A program made the position numbers and the translations under genes. The notes under the pieces were generated by a model, which saw only the letters and a list, made by a program, of their open reading frames with translations, did not search any database and was not told where the DNA came from. From the NCBI RefSeq assembly GCF_020618415.1, contig NZ_CP085344.1:3371001-3435000 (forward strand): a stretch of DNA of 64,000 nt. Direction: 5' to 3'. Shown here piece by piece: positions 8,062 through 17,473 of the stretch; within the stretch, counting starts at the first letter, position 1; each line of letters starts with the position of its first letter. This DNA comes from Cupriavidus sp. MP-37. GTDB taxonomy: Bacteria; Pseudomonadota; Gammaproteobacteria; Burkholderiales; Burkholderiaceae.

Positions 8062-8121
8062 GCGCGCTCCTAGGTCAGTGAGCGTTGAAGTGAGAGTGTG
8101 GCTTTCCCGTTCCTGGCGGTG

Positions 8122-8246
8122 TGCTCCCCTCTCCCATTGATGGGAGAGGGGCGGGGGTGAGGGTGGGCGCTTCAACGAAGTGCTTCGGCATAACAAGCTC
8201 CTGCCCTCACCCCCTGCCCCTCTCCCGCAAGCGGGAGAGGGGAGCA
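8122..8246. repeat. REP/BIME-like palindromic repeat inside the beta-oxidation operon
   Basis: Two arms in opposite orientation: TGCTCCCCTCTCCC with hairpin CTCTCCCATTGATGGGAGAG, then GCGGGGGTGAGGGTGGGCGC, about 30 unique bases, and the inverted arm ending CTCTCCCGCAAGCGGGAGAG then GGGAGCA. It occupies most of the gap between the acyl-CoA dehydrogenase stop and the next start (8062-8274). Such elements can stabilise upstream mRNA and change the ratio of operon products. Confidence 0.8.
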
Positions 8247-8274
8247 AACCACTAGCGGGAATCAGCCATGAAGA

Positions 8275-10062
8275 TCAGAACAGATCCGCATCCAGCGCCA
8301 TCAGCGACGCCGAACCCGCGCGCGCCTTGCGGATCTCCGCGGCCGTTTCCGGCAGCAGCCTGGCAAAGTAGAAGCGCGCGGTGGCCAGCTTGGCGGTGTA
8401 GAACTTGTCGCCGCTGCCCTGCTTCTCCAGCGTGATCTTGGCCATGCGGGCCCAGAAGTACGCGAACACCAGGTGGCCCACCACGCGCAGGTATGGCACC
8501 GCGGCGGCGCCGACTTCGTCGGCATTGCCCATCGCCTTCATGCCGATTTCCATGGTCAGCTTCTGCACCTTGTCGCCCAGGTCGGCCAGCGGGTTGATGA
8601 ATTCCTGCATGGCTTCGTTGGTGCCTTCGGCCTCGACGAATTCCTGCACGATCTTGCCGAAGGCCTTCATCCTGGCGCCCATGTCGCCCAGGATCTTGCG
8701 GCCCAGCAGGTCCAGCGCCTGGATGGTGTTGGTGCCCTCGTAGATCATGTTGATGCGGGCGTCGCGCACGTATTGCTCCATGCCCCATTCGGAGATGTAG
8801 CCGTGGCCGCCGAACACCTGCATGCCCTCGTTGGTGGCGGTGAAGGCGTTGTCGGTCAGGAAGGCCTTGATCACCGGCGTCAGCAGCGCGACCAGGTCGC
8901 CGGCCTGCTTGCGCACGGCCTCGTCCGGATGCGACAGCTCGCGGTCGATCTGCAGCGCGGTCCAGTAGCTGAAGGCGCGGCCGCCCTCGGCGTAGGCGCG
9001 CTGGGTCAGCAGCATGCGGCGCACGTCCGGGTGCACGATGATCGGGTCGGCGGCCTTCTCGGGCGCCTTGGGGCCGGTCAGCGAGCGCATCTGCAGGCGG
9101 TCCTTCGCGTATGCCACGGAGTTCTGGTATGCCACCTCGGTCAGGCCCAGGCCCTGCGCACCCACGCCCAGGCGCGCGGCGTTCATCATCACGAACATGG
9201 CGTTCAGGCCCTTGTTGGGCTCGCCCACCATCCAGCCGCGCGCGCCGTCCAGGTTCATCACGCAGGTGGCGTTGCCGTGGATGCCCATCTTGTGCTCGAT
9301 CGAGCCGCACTGGATGCCGTTGCGCTCGCCCGGGTTGCCGCTGGCATCGGGGATGAACTTGGGCACCACGAACAGCGAGATGCCCTTGGTGCCGGCGGGC
9401 GCGTCCGGCAGGCGCGCCAGCACCAGGTGGATGATGTTCTCGGCCAGGTCGTGCTCGCCGGCGGAGATGAAGATCTTGGTGCCCGTGATCAGATAGGAGC
9501 CGTCGGCCTGCGGCTCGGCCTTGCTGCGCAGGATGCCCAGGTCGGTGCCGCAATGCGGCTCGGTCAGGCACATGGTGCCGGTCCACACGCCGGACACCAG
9601 CTTGGGCAGGTAGGTCTGCTGCAGCTCGGGGGTGCCGTGTGCGTGCAGGGCCTCATAGGCGCCGTGCGACAGGCCCGGGTACATGGTCCAGGCCTGGTTG
9701 GCCGAGTTCAGCATCTCGTAGACCACGTTGTTGACCACGATCGGCAGGCCCTGGCCGCCGAAGGCAGGATCGCAAGCCAGCGCCGGCCAGCCGGCCTCGA
9801 CATACTGCTGGTAGGCTTCCTTGAAGCCGGTGGGGGCCTTGACCACGCCGTCGCCGACATAGGTGCAGCCTTCGCGGTCGCCCACCTGGTTGAGCGGGAA
9901 CACCACGTCCGCGCAGAACTTGCCGGCTTCCTCGATGACCTGGTTGATGGTGTCCGCGTCGATGTCCGCGTGCGGCGGCATCGCCTTGAGTTCGGCTTCG
10001 GCGCCGAGCAGTTCATGGAGCACGAACTGCATGTCGCGCAACGGTGCGGTGTACTGGCCCAT
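8275..10062 (-). CDS. Acyl-CoA dehydrogenase, long form with extra C-terminal domain
   Basis: FAD-dependent enzyme of 595 residues that introduces the trans-2 double bond into acyl-CoA. It has the N-terminal helical domain (about 1-160), the middle beta domain with CLTEPHCGTDLG and GTKIFISAGEHD (about 160-290), and the C-terminal helical domain with MQVFGGHGYISEWGMEQYVRDARI (each part recognised separately) around 410-435. An additional C-terminal domain brings the length to that of the DmdC-like subfamily rather than the 380-residue short-chain type. ATG at 10062 follows AAGGAGT. First structural gene of the operon, 75 bp behind the TetR gene. Electron acceptor is presumably ETF. Confidence 0.92.
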   Translation of the reverse strand: MGQYTAPLRDMQFVLHELLGAEAELKAMPPHADIDADTINQVIEEAGKFCADVVFPLNQVGDREGCTYVGDGVVKAPTGFKEAYQQYVEAGWPALACDPAFGGQGLPIVVNNVVYEMLNSANQAWTMYPGLSHGAYEALHAHGTPELQQTYLPKLVSGVWTGTMCLTEPHCGTDLGILRSKAEPQADGSYLITGTKIFISAGEHDLAENIIHLVLARLPDAPAGTKGISLFVVPKFIPDASGNPGERNGIQCGSIEHKMGIHGNATCVMNLDGARGWMVGEPNKGLNAMFVMMNAARLGVGAQGLGLTEVAYQNSVAYAKDRLQMRSLTGPKAPEKAADPIIVHPDVRRMLLTQRAYAEGGRAFSYWTALQIDRELSHPDEAVRKQAGDLVALLTPVIKAFLTDNAFTATNEGMQVFGGHGYISEWGMEQYVRDARINMIYEGTNTIQALDLLGRKILGDMGARMKAFGKIVQEFVEAEGTNEAMQEFINPLADLGDKVQKLTMEIGMKAMGNADEVGAAAVPYLRVVGHLVFAYFWARMAKITLEKQGSGDKFYTAKLATARFYFARLLPETAAEIRKARAGSASLMALDADLF

Positions 10063-10137
10063 CAGAGACTCCTTGGAGTTGTGCGATGCCGCCACGCCGC
10101 CCGCCTCGCTCGCGCGAACCGGCCCGACCCGACGGCC

Positions 10138-10779
10138 TCAGGTACGGTAAGACTGAATCAGTTTGTTGAGCGCGACCATGGCAAGCTCGGCGCTGTCAGG
10201 CAGGCGCAGGAAACGGGCGTCATGATGCAAGCCTAGTTCAAGGCTGTACATCTCGAATAGCATCAGGCGCGGATCGCAGTCCGCGCGCAGATGCCCCTCT
10301 TCCTTGGCCTGGTTGATGGCGCGGGTCAGCGCTGCCCGCCAGATGGTGACGCTCTTGACCAGCTCGTCACGCACCAGGCTGCCGGCGCGGTCGTCGTACT
10401 CCACCGCGCCGCTGATGTAGATGCATCCCGTCGTCACTTCCTGGATGCGCTTTTCCATCCAGCGCCGCACCATCGACCACAACCGGGGCAGTCCGCGCGG
10501 CTCCTGCAGCGAGGGGTAGAACACCTCCTGCTCGAACCGGCGGTGATACTCCCGCACCACCTCTACCTGCAGGTCCTCGCGCGAACCGAAATGCGCGAAG
10601 ACGCCGCTCTTGCTCATCTGCATGCGTTCCGCGAGCAGGCCGATGGTCAGACCTTCGAGCCCGTCGCGGGACGACAATTCCAGTGCGGCATCCAGAATCG
10701 CCACGCGCGTCATCTCGCCCTTGCGCATGGGCGAGGGCGACGAAGCGGCGGATTCGAGACGGGCTGACTGGTGTCGCAT
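10138..10779 (-). CDS. TetR-family regulator, probable repressor of the beta-oxidation operon
   Basis: Regulator of 213 residues. The N-terminal helix-turn-helix (about residues 25-70) reads VAILDAALELSSRDG, then LTIGLLAERMQMSKSGVFAHF, typical TetR. The C-terminal ligand domain carries DPRLMLFEMYSLELGLHHD. ATG at 10779 is chosen because GGAGAAAAAAC precedes it; upstream in-frame codons give no similarity. Being first in an operon of fatty-acid genes suggests that it senses acyl-CoA or fatty acid and represses its own transcript. The palindrome at 10907-10918 is a candidate operator. Confidence 0.87.
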   Translation of the reverse strand: MRHQSARLESAASSPSPMRKGEMTRVAILDAALELSSRDGLEGLTIGLLAERMQMSKSGVFAHFGSREDLQVEVVREYHRRFEQEVFYPSLQEPRGLPRLWSMVRRWMEKRIQEVTTGCIYISGAVEYDDRAGSLVRDELVKSVTIWRAALTRAINQAKEEGHLRADCDPRLMLFEMYSLELGLHHDARFLRLPDSAELAMVALNKLIQSYRT

Positions 10780-10906
10780 GTTTTTTCTCCGTTCTGCGGG
10801 GCCGGCTGCGGCCCCGCGTATGACCCTGACGTTGCATTGATCGCTTGCGGGCGCCCGGCGGATTTGCCGGTGCATACCGCGAATGCACGCAGTCTAAGCC
10901 AAAAAA

Positions 10907-10918
10907 GAACGGTCGTTC
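10907..10918. promoter_or_regulatory. Candidate TetR operator GAACGGTCGTTC
   Basis: Inverted repeat GAACG-GT-CGTTC located 128 bp upstream of the TetR start, in the 297-bp gap 10780-11076 between the regulator and clsB. Short palindromes of this type are common TetR-family operators. The gap also holds an AT-rich stretch (10918-10980) that could contain the promoter, but no convincing -35/-10 pair was picked. No gene was seen in the gap. Confidence 0.5.
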
Positions 10919-11076
10919 AGATTATTCTGGCGCGGCACCTGCCCATCAAGCTTTTAATTAGACCGCTGTTTCTAAACGGACTGCATTGCAGCATGTCCGC
11001 CAGCCGCGATGCTACAACCGGTTTCAGCGTTGGCGTTGCCGCATGGCAGCAAACGCACACCGGGCAACGCGGCGTT

Positions 11077-12375
11077 TCAGTAGCGGCCGGTGACGCCGGC
11101 GATGATCACGCCGAGGCGCAGCAGCATATAGGCCGCCCAGTTGCCCAGCCGGTGCAGCGGCGAGCGCCGCGCGTGCACATCGGGCAGCACGCGCACGCTG
11201 CGGTGCGCAATGGCCCGCTCCAGCGCTTCGCGCAGTTCAGCGGCGAAGGCCGCATCATAAACGGCAACGTTGGCCTCGCGCGCGAGCAGCAGGCTGAACG
11301 GGTCCATGTTGCTCGAGCCGACCGTGGCCCAGGCCTCGTCGACCACGCCGACCTTGGCGTGCAGGAAGCTCTCGGCGTACTCGTAGATCTCGACGCCGGC
11401 CTCGAGCAACGAGGCGTAGAGCGCATGGGTGGCGTAGTGCTGCAGCCGGTATTCGACCATGCCCTGCAGCAGCAGGCGCACGCGCACGCCGCGCTCGCGG
11501 CAGGCCAGCAAGGCGCGCCGCATCTTGTGGCCGGGCAGGAAGTAGGCATTGGCCAGGATCACATCATGGCGCGCGGCGCCGAGCGCGCGCAGGTATTCGC
11601 GCTCGATGGTGCGGCGGTTGCGCAGGTTGTCGCGCAGCAGCAGCGTGGCGCGGATGCCGCCGGTGGCTTCCGGGCGGGGCGGCAGGTCGGTCACCAGCGG
11701 GTAGTCGGCGACCGCGGCGGCGCGCTCGCTGCCGCGCGCCTCGCGCAGCGACAGCCGCCACCAGAGCCGCTCGGACGATAGCGCGATGCGGTCCACCAGC
11801 GGCCCGCTGACCTGCACCGCGAAGTCATAGCGCGGCCCCAGGTTGGCGCCTTCGAAAGGACCGTGGTTATGGTCGTCGATGATGTTGATGCCACCGACAA
11901 AAGCGACGTGGCGGTCGATCACGGCGAGCTTGCGGTGCAGCCGGCGCAGGTGGCGCCGGGCCAGGCGGAAGCCGCGCAAGGCGCGGTAGACGCGCAGCCG
12001 CACGCCGCCCGCGCGCAGCCGCTCGGCCAGCTCGGCGGGCATGTCGCCGGCGCCGAAGCCGTCCACCGTCACGCGCACCGCGACCCCGCGCGCGGCCGCG
12101 CGGATCAGCGCGTCGGCGACGGCGCGGCCGACCTCGTCGTCGGCATAGATGTAGGTTTCCAGCATGACCTGGAACGCGGCCTGGTCGATGGCGGCGATCA
12201 GCGCCGGAAAGAAGTCCTGGCCGCCGTGCAGCAGCCGCACCGTGTTGCCGGTGGTGGGCTTGCCGCGGCGCCAGACCCAGCGCAGCATGTGGTGGCGATA
12301 GGTCGGCTCGCCGGTGGTGGCGGTGTCGTGCACCGGGGCGTCCTCGGCCTGGGCGGAGTGGGAGATCCGTGACAT
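11077..12375 (-). CDS. clsB: Cardiolipin synthase ClsB (phospholipase D family)
   Basis: Membrane-associated enzyme of 432 residues that condenses phospholipids to cardiolipin. Both HxKxxxxD motifs are present: HRKLAVID in the first half (followed by AFVGGINI) and HAKVGVVDEAWATVGSSN in the second, the two halves of a phospholipase D active site. Length is close to E. coli ClsB (413 residues), and the C-terminal hydrophobic stretch is short, which favours ClsB over ClsA. ATG at 12375 is used; the longer frame to 12738 overlaps mobB. It is divergent from mobB. Confidence 0.87.
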   Translation of the reverse strand: MSRISHSAQAEDAPVHDTATTGEPTYRHHMLRWVWRRGKPTTGNTVRLLHGGQDFFPALIAAIDQAAFQVMLETYIYADDEVGRAVADALIRAAARGVAVRVTVDGFGAGDMPAELAERLRAGGVRLRVYRALRGFRLARRHLRRLHRKLAVIDRHVAFVGGINIIDDHNHGPFEGANLGPRYDFAVQVSGPLVDRIALSSERLWWRLSLREARGSERAAAVADYPLVTDLPPRPEATGGIRATLLLRDNLRNRRTIEREYLRALGAARHDVILANAYFLPGHKMRRALLACRERGVRVRLLLQGMVEYRLQHYATHALYASLLEAGVEIYEYAESFLHAKVGVVDEAWATVGSSNMDPFSLLLAREANVAVYDAAFAAELREALERAIAHRSVRVLPDVHARRSPLHRLGNWAAYMLLRLGVIIAGVTGRY

Positions 12376-12510
12376 GCCGTGATTATCGGACAGTTTGCCG
12401 CGCGCAAGGCGCCGCCTGCACATTGGCGCGCGGAACTCTGCTATCGTCGATGCCGATGCGCTGCGCCGATACCGGCGTACAGGCAGACTCGCGACGCCCC
12501 TACGGAAACC

Positions 12511-13044
12511 ATGGTGAAGGTATTCGGCATTACCGGTTCGTCCGGCAGCGGCAAGACCACGCTGCTGGACCAGCTCATCCCCTGCTTCGTCGGCGCCGGC
12601 CTGCGCGTGGCCGGCGTCAAGCACACCCACCACGGCTTCGATCCCGACACGCCCGGCAAGGATTCGTGGCGCATGCGCGCGGCCGGCTGCGCCAATGTCG
12701 TGCTGGTCGGCGCGCGCCACCTGACGCTGATGCGCCATTATCCCGAAGCCGTGCCGTCGCCCGAGCTCGACGATGCGCTCGCGGTGCTGCCGCCGGACAC
12801 CGACCTGGTGCTGGTGGAGGGCTACAAGCGCAGCGATTTCCCCAAGCTCGAAGTGTTCCGCCCGGCGCTGGGACGTGCGCCTCTGTGGGACGAGGTGCCG
12901 GGCGTGGTGGCGGTCGCAACCGATGACCCCGCCGCCGTCGCCGCCATGACCATGCTGCCGGTGCTGGACCTGAACGACGCGCAGGCGGTGTTTGCCTTTA
13001 TCCGCGACTATTCCCCGCGCGCCGGCGACGGCGGCACCGCCTGA
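12511..13044 (+). CDS. mobB: MobB, molybdopterin-guanine dinucleotide biosynthesis adaptor
   Basis: GTP-binding protein of 177 residues. The P-loop GSSGSGKTT is at residues 9-17, followed by the MobB signature KHTHHGFDPDTPGKDSWR. VEGYKRSDFPKLEVFR near residue 106 is also characteristic. It assists MobA in attaching GMP to molybdopterin for DMSO-reductase-family enzymes. ATG at 12511 gives the family start; the long in-frame upstream frame overlaps clsB on the other strand. No mobA is adjacent. The hydroxylase operon at 33.6 kb would use the cytosine dinucleotide form instead, so a direct link is not implied. Confidence 0.92.
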   Translation: MVKVFGITGSSGSGKTTLLDQLIPCFVGAGLRVAGVKHTHHGFDPDTPGKDSWRMRAAGCANVVLVGARHLTLMRHYPEAVPSPELDDALAVLPPDTDLVLVEGYKRSDFPKLEVFRPALGRAPLWDEVPGVVAVATDDPAAVAAMTMLPVLDLNDAQAVFAFIRDYSPRAGDGGTA

Positions 13045-13064
13045 CTGCGTGCCAGGCTAGGTCG

Positions 13065-13847
13065 TTACGCGGCCTTGTCCGCGGGTGCGTCCCGCTCGAC
13101 CATTTCTCCCAGCGGATGGCCCAGTTCCGCCACCAGCGGCACGTGGTCGGAGCGTTGCGCCCAGTCGCGGCCAGTGAGCGCGTGGGCGCGCTCGATCTCG
13201 TAGCCGCGCACATAGATGCGGTCGAGCTGCCACCACGGCATATGGCTGGGGAAGGTATGCAGCCGCGCGCCGCGCGCATGCGACGCTTCGACCGCGCCCA
13301 GCGTATTGCAGATCTGCGCGTCGAGCCGGTGGTTCCAGTCGTTGAAGTCGCCGGCGATCACCAGCGGCACACCCGCCGGCACCACGTTCTGCACCCGCTC
13401 CACCAGCGCCTCGGCCTGGCGTGCGCGGCTGCGCGCGAACAGGCCGAAATGCACGCAGATCAGGTGGGTCTCGACGCCGTGCACGTCCGCCACCGCGTGC
13501 AGCAGCCCGCGCTGCTCGAAGCGGTGATCGGAGATATCGAGGTTTTCGGACATCAGGATCGGATGTCGCGACAGGATTGCGTTGCCGTGATGGCCGTAGT
13601 CGTAGACCGCGTTGCGGCCGTAGACCGAATGCGGATAGGCGTCGGTGGCGAGGTAGTTGAGCTGGGTGTGTTCCGGATCGAACAGCGCCGCGGCCACCAG
13701 GCGGTCGTTGCGGTCCTGCACTTCCTGCAGGAAGACGATGTCGGCGTCCATCGCGTGCAGGCCGGCACGCACGTTCTGGATGCGCGGGCGCCGCGCGATG
13801 CCGGTCACTCCCTTGTGGATGTTGTAGGTGACCACGCGCAGCTTCAT
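13065..13847 (-). CDS. Endonuclease/exonuclease/phosphatase-family protein
   Basis: Metal-dependent phosphodiesterase fold, 260 residues. The EEP motifs are TYNIHKG (residues 7-13), VFLQEVQDR near 38, AGDFNDWN near 170 and SDHVPLVAEL near the end; these are the metal and catalytic positions. Substrate unknown: DNA, phosphoinositide-like or other phosphodiesters are possible. It overlaps the nudB stop by 4 bp (ATGA), so the two genes are translationally coupled. The neighbouring ClsB suggests a phospholipid link, since this pair often occurs together in beta-proteobacteria, but this is inference. Confidence 0.82.
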   Translation of the reverse strand: MKLRVVTYNIHKGVTGIARRPRIQNVRAGLHAMDADIVFLQEVQDRNDRLVAAALFDPEHTQLNYLATDAYPHSVYGRNAVYDYGHHGNAILSRHPILMSENLDISDHRFEQRGLLHAVADVHGVETHLICVHFGLFARSRARQAEALVERVQNVVPAGVPLVIAGDFNDWNHRLDAQICNTLGAVEASHARGARLHTFPSHMPWWQLDRIYVRGYEIERAHALTGRDWAQRSDHVPLVAELGHPLGEMVERDAPADKAA

Positions 13848-14353
13848 GGCTGCCCTCCGACGGCAGCGTGGCGGCTGGCATCGCTTTCCGTTGGGCTGGG
13901 CGCGCCGGCACCGCGCGCGCGCCACGCCAGCTGGCGGATGGCGTCGGCATTGCTGCTGGAAAAGCACTGCAGCGCCGCCTGTTGCCACGGCAGCCACTTG
14001 TATTGCAGGTGTTCGCGTGGCGCCAGCGTCACCGGCAGCGCCTCGGCCACGCGCAGGCCGAACCAGTGCTCGGTATTGCGCGTCACGCCTTCGGCGTAGC
14101 GGTGGCGCCACTGCGGGTAGATGTCGTACTGGATGGCATGGCCCCAGTCGGTCAGCTGGTGCTCGCCGGCGATGATGCCGGTTTCCTCGGCGACTTCACG
14201 CGCGGCGGTCAGGGCCAGCGGTTCGTCCAGGGTGTCGAGGCTGCCGGTGACGGACTGCCAGAACCCGGGGCGATCGGCGCGTTCCAGCAGCAAGACTTGA
14301 AGATCTGGCGTGTAAATCACCACCAGCACGGATTCCGGGATCTTGTAGGACAT
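13844..14353 (-). CDS. nudB: NudB, dihydroneopterin triphosphate diphosphatase (Nudix)
   Basis: Nudix hydrolase of 169 residues acting in folate synthesis, removing pyrophosphate from dihydroneopterin triphosphate. The Nudix box starts at GSLDTLDEP and ends REVAEETGI (residues about 37-60), with all glutamates of the consensus. ESVLVVIYTPDLQVLLLER at the N-terminus and EHLQYKWLPWQQA near the C-terminus resemble NudB. ATG at 14353 is chosen because this start matches the family; 18 upstream in-frame residues do not. Stop overlaps the EEP-family gene by 4 bp. Confidence 0.87.
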   Translation of the reverse strand: MSYKIPESVLVVIYTPDLQVLLLERADRPGFWQSVTGSLDTLDEPLALTAAREVAEETGIIAGEHQLTDWGHAIQYDIYPQWRHRYAEGVTRNTEHWFGLRVAEALPVTLAPREHLQYKWLPWQQAALQCFSSSNADAIRQLAWRARGAGAPSPTESDASRHAAVGGQP

Positions 14354-14467
14354 GGGTCTGGGCCAAAGGACAAACCCAAGGATAGCGCAGGCGCGCACGC
14401 TTGCCACGGGAAAGCGCCGCGGCGCCTGCGCGCGGGCGCTGCAATCACGCTGCAGCCGCGCCTCGGA

Positions 14468-15385
14468 TCAGGCAGCGCTGCGCGCGCCGTGCATGCCGTG
14501 CGGGGCCAGGTAGGGTTCGGTGTTGCCGTGGCGCTGCCAGGTGTCGAATACCTGCGGCGACTCGCCGTGGCCCCAGGCCGCGCGCAGCTGCTCCATCAGC
14601 GGCGCCAGCGCCTGGCGGTAGCGCCTGGAGGCGGCATGCGCGTGGGTGGCCAGGGCCTCGGCGCGTTGCCGCGCCTCGCCCTGCAGCCGCATGCGCTCCT
14701 GCGCGATTTCCTTCTCGCGCTGGCCCAGCGTGTTGTACTTCTGGATCAGGAAGCGCTGGTAATCGCCGCCATCCATGCCCTGCGCCGCCTGCGCGTTGAC
14801 CTGCTCGAAGCGCAGCACGATGCTGCCGGTTTCCTGTTCGATATGGGCGGCTTCATCGTCCAGCGCCTGCAGTGCCTCCTGCACGCGTTGCGCGTCGCGG
14901 CGCAGCGCCTGCACCTGCGCGGCCTCGTCCTCGAACACGCGCTGCGCATCGAGGTAAGCCTGCACCACCGGTTGCGGCGCCACCACCAGCAGCGGATCGG
15001 CGCCGTCGGCGCGCTGGCCGGCAAGCAGGGCTTCGTCGGCCAGGCGCAGGTTGCCCAGTTCGTCGAGCCAGCGGCCGCGCGTCATCACCACGCCGACGGT
15101 GTCGAGCGCCAGCCGGCGCAAGGCTTCGGCGCGCTGCATCTCGACCGGCTCGGCCACCGCCTGGGGCGACGCGGCCTGCACCGCATGGGCGATATCCGGC
15201 ACGCACGCGGCCACCGTGGTTGCCACCGATTCGGACATGGCCTGCGCCGCGCGGCGCTGGGCGCGGCGCAGCTCGAAACGGGCCAGCAGCATCATGATCA
15301 GCCCCGCCGCCAGCCAGGTCAGGATGGTTTCCTGGTGGGCCAGCAGGAACTGGCGGATCAGTTCGGTATCCAGGTTCAGGTTCAC
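14468..15385 (-). CDS. Unknown membrane-anchored coiled-coil protein
   Basis: No family recognised. The protein has 305 residues. A single hydrophobic segment at about residues 20-36 (ILTWLAAGLIMMLLARF) is followed by a long charged, alanine- and glutamine-rich region with heptad-like pattern between about 145 and 265, suggesting an inner-membrane anchor with a cytoplasmic or periplasmic coiled coil. Translation starts at a GTG (15385) behind a strong GGGAGGAAATTC site, which decides the start. The gene stands alone between nudB and aspS; the aspS terminator lies upstream, so it has its own promoter in 15386-15544, where no clear elements were picked. Confidence 0.72.
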   Translation of the reverse strand: MNLNLDTELIRQFLLAHQETILTWLAAGLIMMLLARFELRRAQRRAAQAMSESVATTVAACVPDIAHAVQAASPQAVAEPVEMQRAEALRRLALDTVGVVMTRGRWLDELGNLRLADEALLAGQRADGADPLLVVAPQPVVQAYLDAQRVFEDEAAQVQALRRDAQRVQEALQALDDEAAHIEQETGSIVLRFEQVNAQAAQGMDGGDYQRFLIQKYNTLGQREKEIAQERMRLQGEARQRAEALATHAHAASRRYRQALAPLMEQLRAAWGHGESPQVFDTWQRHGNTEPYLAPHGMHGARSAA

Positions 15386-15544
15386 GAATTTCCTCCCGAG
15401 TGCCGGGAACCTTCATGACAGGGCCCCTCGGCAAATTGCGTGTCGAATTGCGGATCAAAGGGAGAAGACCGGCCCGCCACCGCCTTCGTTCCGACCGGTA
15501 ACAAATCGAAACCAATGCGCCGGGCGCCGGCATTGCGCATAAAG

Positions 15545-15572
15545 AAAAAAAGCCGCGCAATCGCGCGGCTTT
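15545..15572 (-). terminator. Rho-independent terminator of aspS
   Basis: Stem AAAGCCGCGC / GCGCGGCTTT with loop AATC (15549-15572), followed on the minus strand by a run of T. It lies 27 bases past the aspS stop. Confidence 0.88.
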
Positions 15573-15599
15573 CTTGCAACCAGAACCACCCCGAACCGG

Positions 15600-17408
15600 T
15601 CAGGCGTTGGGCTTGGGCTCGGCGGTGCGCAGGCGGATATGCAGTTCGCGCAGCTGCTTCTCGTCGACCGAGCTCGGCGCCTGCGTCAGCAGGTCCTGGG
15701 CGCGCTGGGTCTTGGGGAAGGCGATCACGTCGCGGATCGAGTCGGCGCCGGCCATCATCGTGACGATGCGGTCCAGGCCGAAGGCCAGGCCGCCGTGCGG
15801 CGGCGCGCCGTACTGCAGCGCGTCGAGCAGGTAGCCGAACTTGGCGCGGGCTTCCTCGTCGTTGATCTTGAGCGCGCGGAACACCTTGCTCTGGATGTCG
15901 GAACGGAAGATCCGCACCGAGCCGCCGCCCATTTCCCAGCCGTTCAGCACCATGTCGTAGGCCTTGGCCAGGCACTTGCCGGGATCGGTCTCGAGGTATT
16001 CCAGGTGCTCGTCCTTGGGGCTGGTGAACGGGTGGTGCATCGCCACCCAGCGCGCGTCTTCCTCGTCGTACTCGAACATCGGGAAGTCCACCACCCACAG
16101 CGGCTTCCAGGCGTCCTCGAACAGGCCGTTGGCCTTGCCGAAGTCCGAATGGCCGATCTTCAGGCGCAGCGCGCCGATCGAGTCGTTGACCACCTTGGCC
16201 TTGTCGGCGCCGAAGAAGATGATGTCGCCGTCCTGCGCGCCGGTGCGCTTCAGGATCTCGGCAATGGCGGCGTCGTGCAGGTTCTTGACAATCGGCGACT
16301 GCAGCCCGTCGCGGCCCTTGGCCACTTCGTTGACCTTGATCCAGGCCAGGCCCTTGGCGCCGTAGATGCCGACGAACTGGGTGTAGGCGTCGATCTCGCC
16401 GCGCGAGATGGCGCCGCCGCCCGGCACGCGCAGGCCGACCACGCGGCCGTTGTCGCTGTTGGCCGGGCCCGAGAACACCTTGAAGTCGACGTCCTTCATC
16501 ACCTCGGTCAGCTCGGTGAATTCCAGCTTGACGCGCAGGTCAGGCTTGTCCGAGCCGAAGCGCGCCATGGCCTCGCGGAACTCCATCACCGGGAACCTGG
16601 CGTCGAGGTCGACATCGATGGCGTTCTTGAACACCGTGCGCATCATGTCCTCGAACAGGTCGCGGATCTCCTGCTCGGTCAGGAACGAGGTCTCGCAGTC
16701 GATCTGCGTGAACTCGGGCTGGCGGTCGGCGCGCAGGTCTTCGTCGCGGAAGCACTTGGTGATCTGGTAGTAGCGGTCGAAGCCCGACACCATCAGCATC
16801 TGCTTGAAGATCTGCGGCGACTGCGGCAGCGCGAAGAAGTGGCCCGGGTTCACCCGCGACGGCACCAGGTAGTCGCGCGCGCCCTCGGGCGTGCTCTTGC
16901 CCAGCATCGGGGTCTCGATGTCGATGAAGCCCTGCGCGTCGAGGTACTTGCGCACTTCCATCGCCACCTTGTAGCGCAGGCGCAGGTTGTACTGCATCTG
17001 CGGGCGGCGCAGGTCGAGCACGCGGTGCGTCAGGCGGGTGGTTTCCGACAGGTTGTCGTCGTCGAGCTGGAACGGGGGCGTGACCGACGGGTTCAGCACG
17101 GTCAGCTCGTGGCACAGCACCTCGATCTTGCCCGAGGTCAGGTTGGCGTTCTCGGTGCCGGCCGGACGCGGGCGCACCTTGCCGGTGACGCGGATGCAGA
17201 ACTCGTTGCGGATCTCTTCCGCGGCCTTGAACATCTCGGGGCGATCCGGATCGCACACCACCTGCACCAGGCCCTCGCGGTCGCGCAGGTCGATGAAGAT
17301 CACGCCGCCATGGTCGCGGCGGCGCTGGACCCAGCCGGTCAGGGCCACTTCCTGGCCCGAGAATTGTTCGGTCACCAGACCGCAGTAGTGAGTACGCATG
17401 GAGGACAT
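15600..17408 (-). CDS. aspS: Aspartyl-tRNA synthetase
   Basis: Class II aminoacyl-tRNA synthetase of 602 residues, the normal bacterial length including the GAD insertion. The N-terminal anticodon-binding OB fold has [20 protein letters not shown] (residues about 18-37). Motif 2 is [19 protein letters not shown] near 220, and motif 3 is [13 protein letters not shown] near 545. ATG at 17408 is used, with a second ATG three codons later; neither has a clear ribosome-binding site. Downstream of fmdB and the DUF502 gene in one direction, with a terminator after it. Whether it also charges tRNA-Asn cannot be told from this window. Confidence 0.95.
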   Translation of the reverse strand: MSSMRTHYCGLVTEQFSGQEVALTGWVQRRRDHGGVIFIDLRDREGLVQVVCDPDRPEMFKAAEEIRNEFCIRVTGKVRPRPAGTENANLTSGKIEVLCHELTVLNPSVTPPFQLDDDNLSETTRLTHRVLDLRRPQMQYNLRLRYKVAMEVRKYLDAQGFIDIETPMLGKSTPEGARDYLVPSRVNPGHFFALPQSPQIFKQMLMVSGFDRYYQITKCFRDEDLRADRQPEFTQIDCETSFLTEQEIRDLFEDMMRTVFKNAIDVDLDARFPVMEFREAMARFGSDKPDLRVKLEFTELTEVMKDVDFKVFSGPANSDNGRVVGLRVPGGGAISRGEIDAYTQFVGIYGAKGLAWIKVNEVAKGRDGLQSPIVKNLHDAAIAEILKRTGAQDGDIIFFGADKAKVVNDSIGALRLKIGHSDFGKANGLFEDAWKPLWVVDFPMFEYDEEDARWVAMHHPFTSPKDEHLEYLETDPGKCLAKAYDMVLNGWEMGGGSVRIFRSDIQSKVFRALKINDEEARAKFGYLLDALQYGAPPHGGLAFGLDRIVTMMAGADSIRDVIAFPKTQRAQDLLTQAPSSVDEKQLRELHIRLRTAEPKPNA

Positions 17409-17473
17409 AAGGAGATTCCCGGTAAAACGCGGCGGCCCGATGCGATCGGGCCGCCCGTGATCAGTTTGGAGGC

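Noticed and set aside
5824..8073. 749-codon plus-strand frame opposite the fused dehydrogenase/hydratase
   Set aside because: Antisense shadow; the minus strand shows clear enzyme motifs throughout.
8122..8246. Reading the palindromic repeats as Rho-independent terminators or as a CRISPR array
   Set aside because: They lack T-runs, occur as inverted pairs at scattered places, and show no regular spacers.
11077..12738. Longer start for clsB at 12738
   Set aside because: The extension overlaps the divergent mobB gene and has no family similarity; ATG at 12375 fits ClsB.
12511..13044. Linking mobB functionally to the cox-like operon at 33.6 kb
   Set aside because: That enzyme family uses the cytosine dinucleotide cofactor made by MocA, while MobB serves the guanine form.
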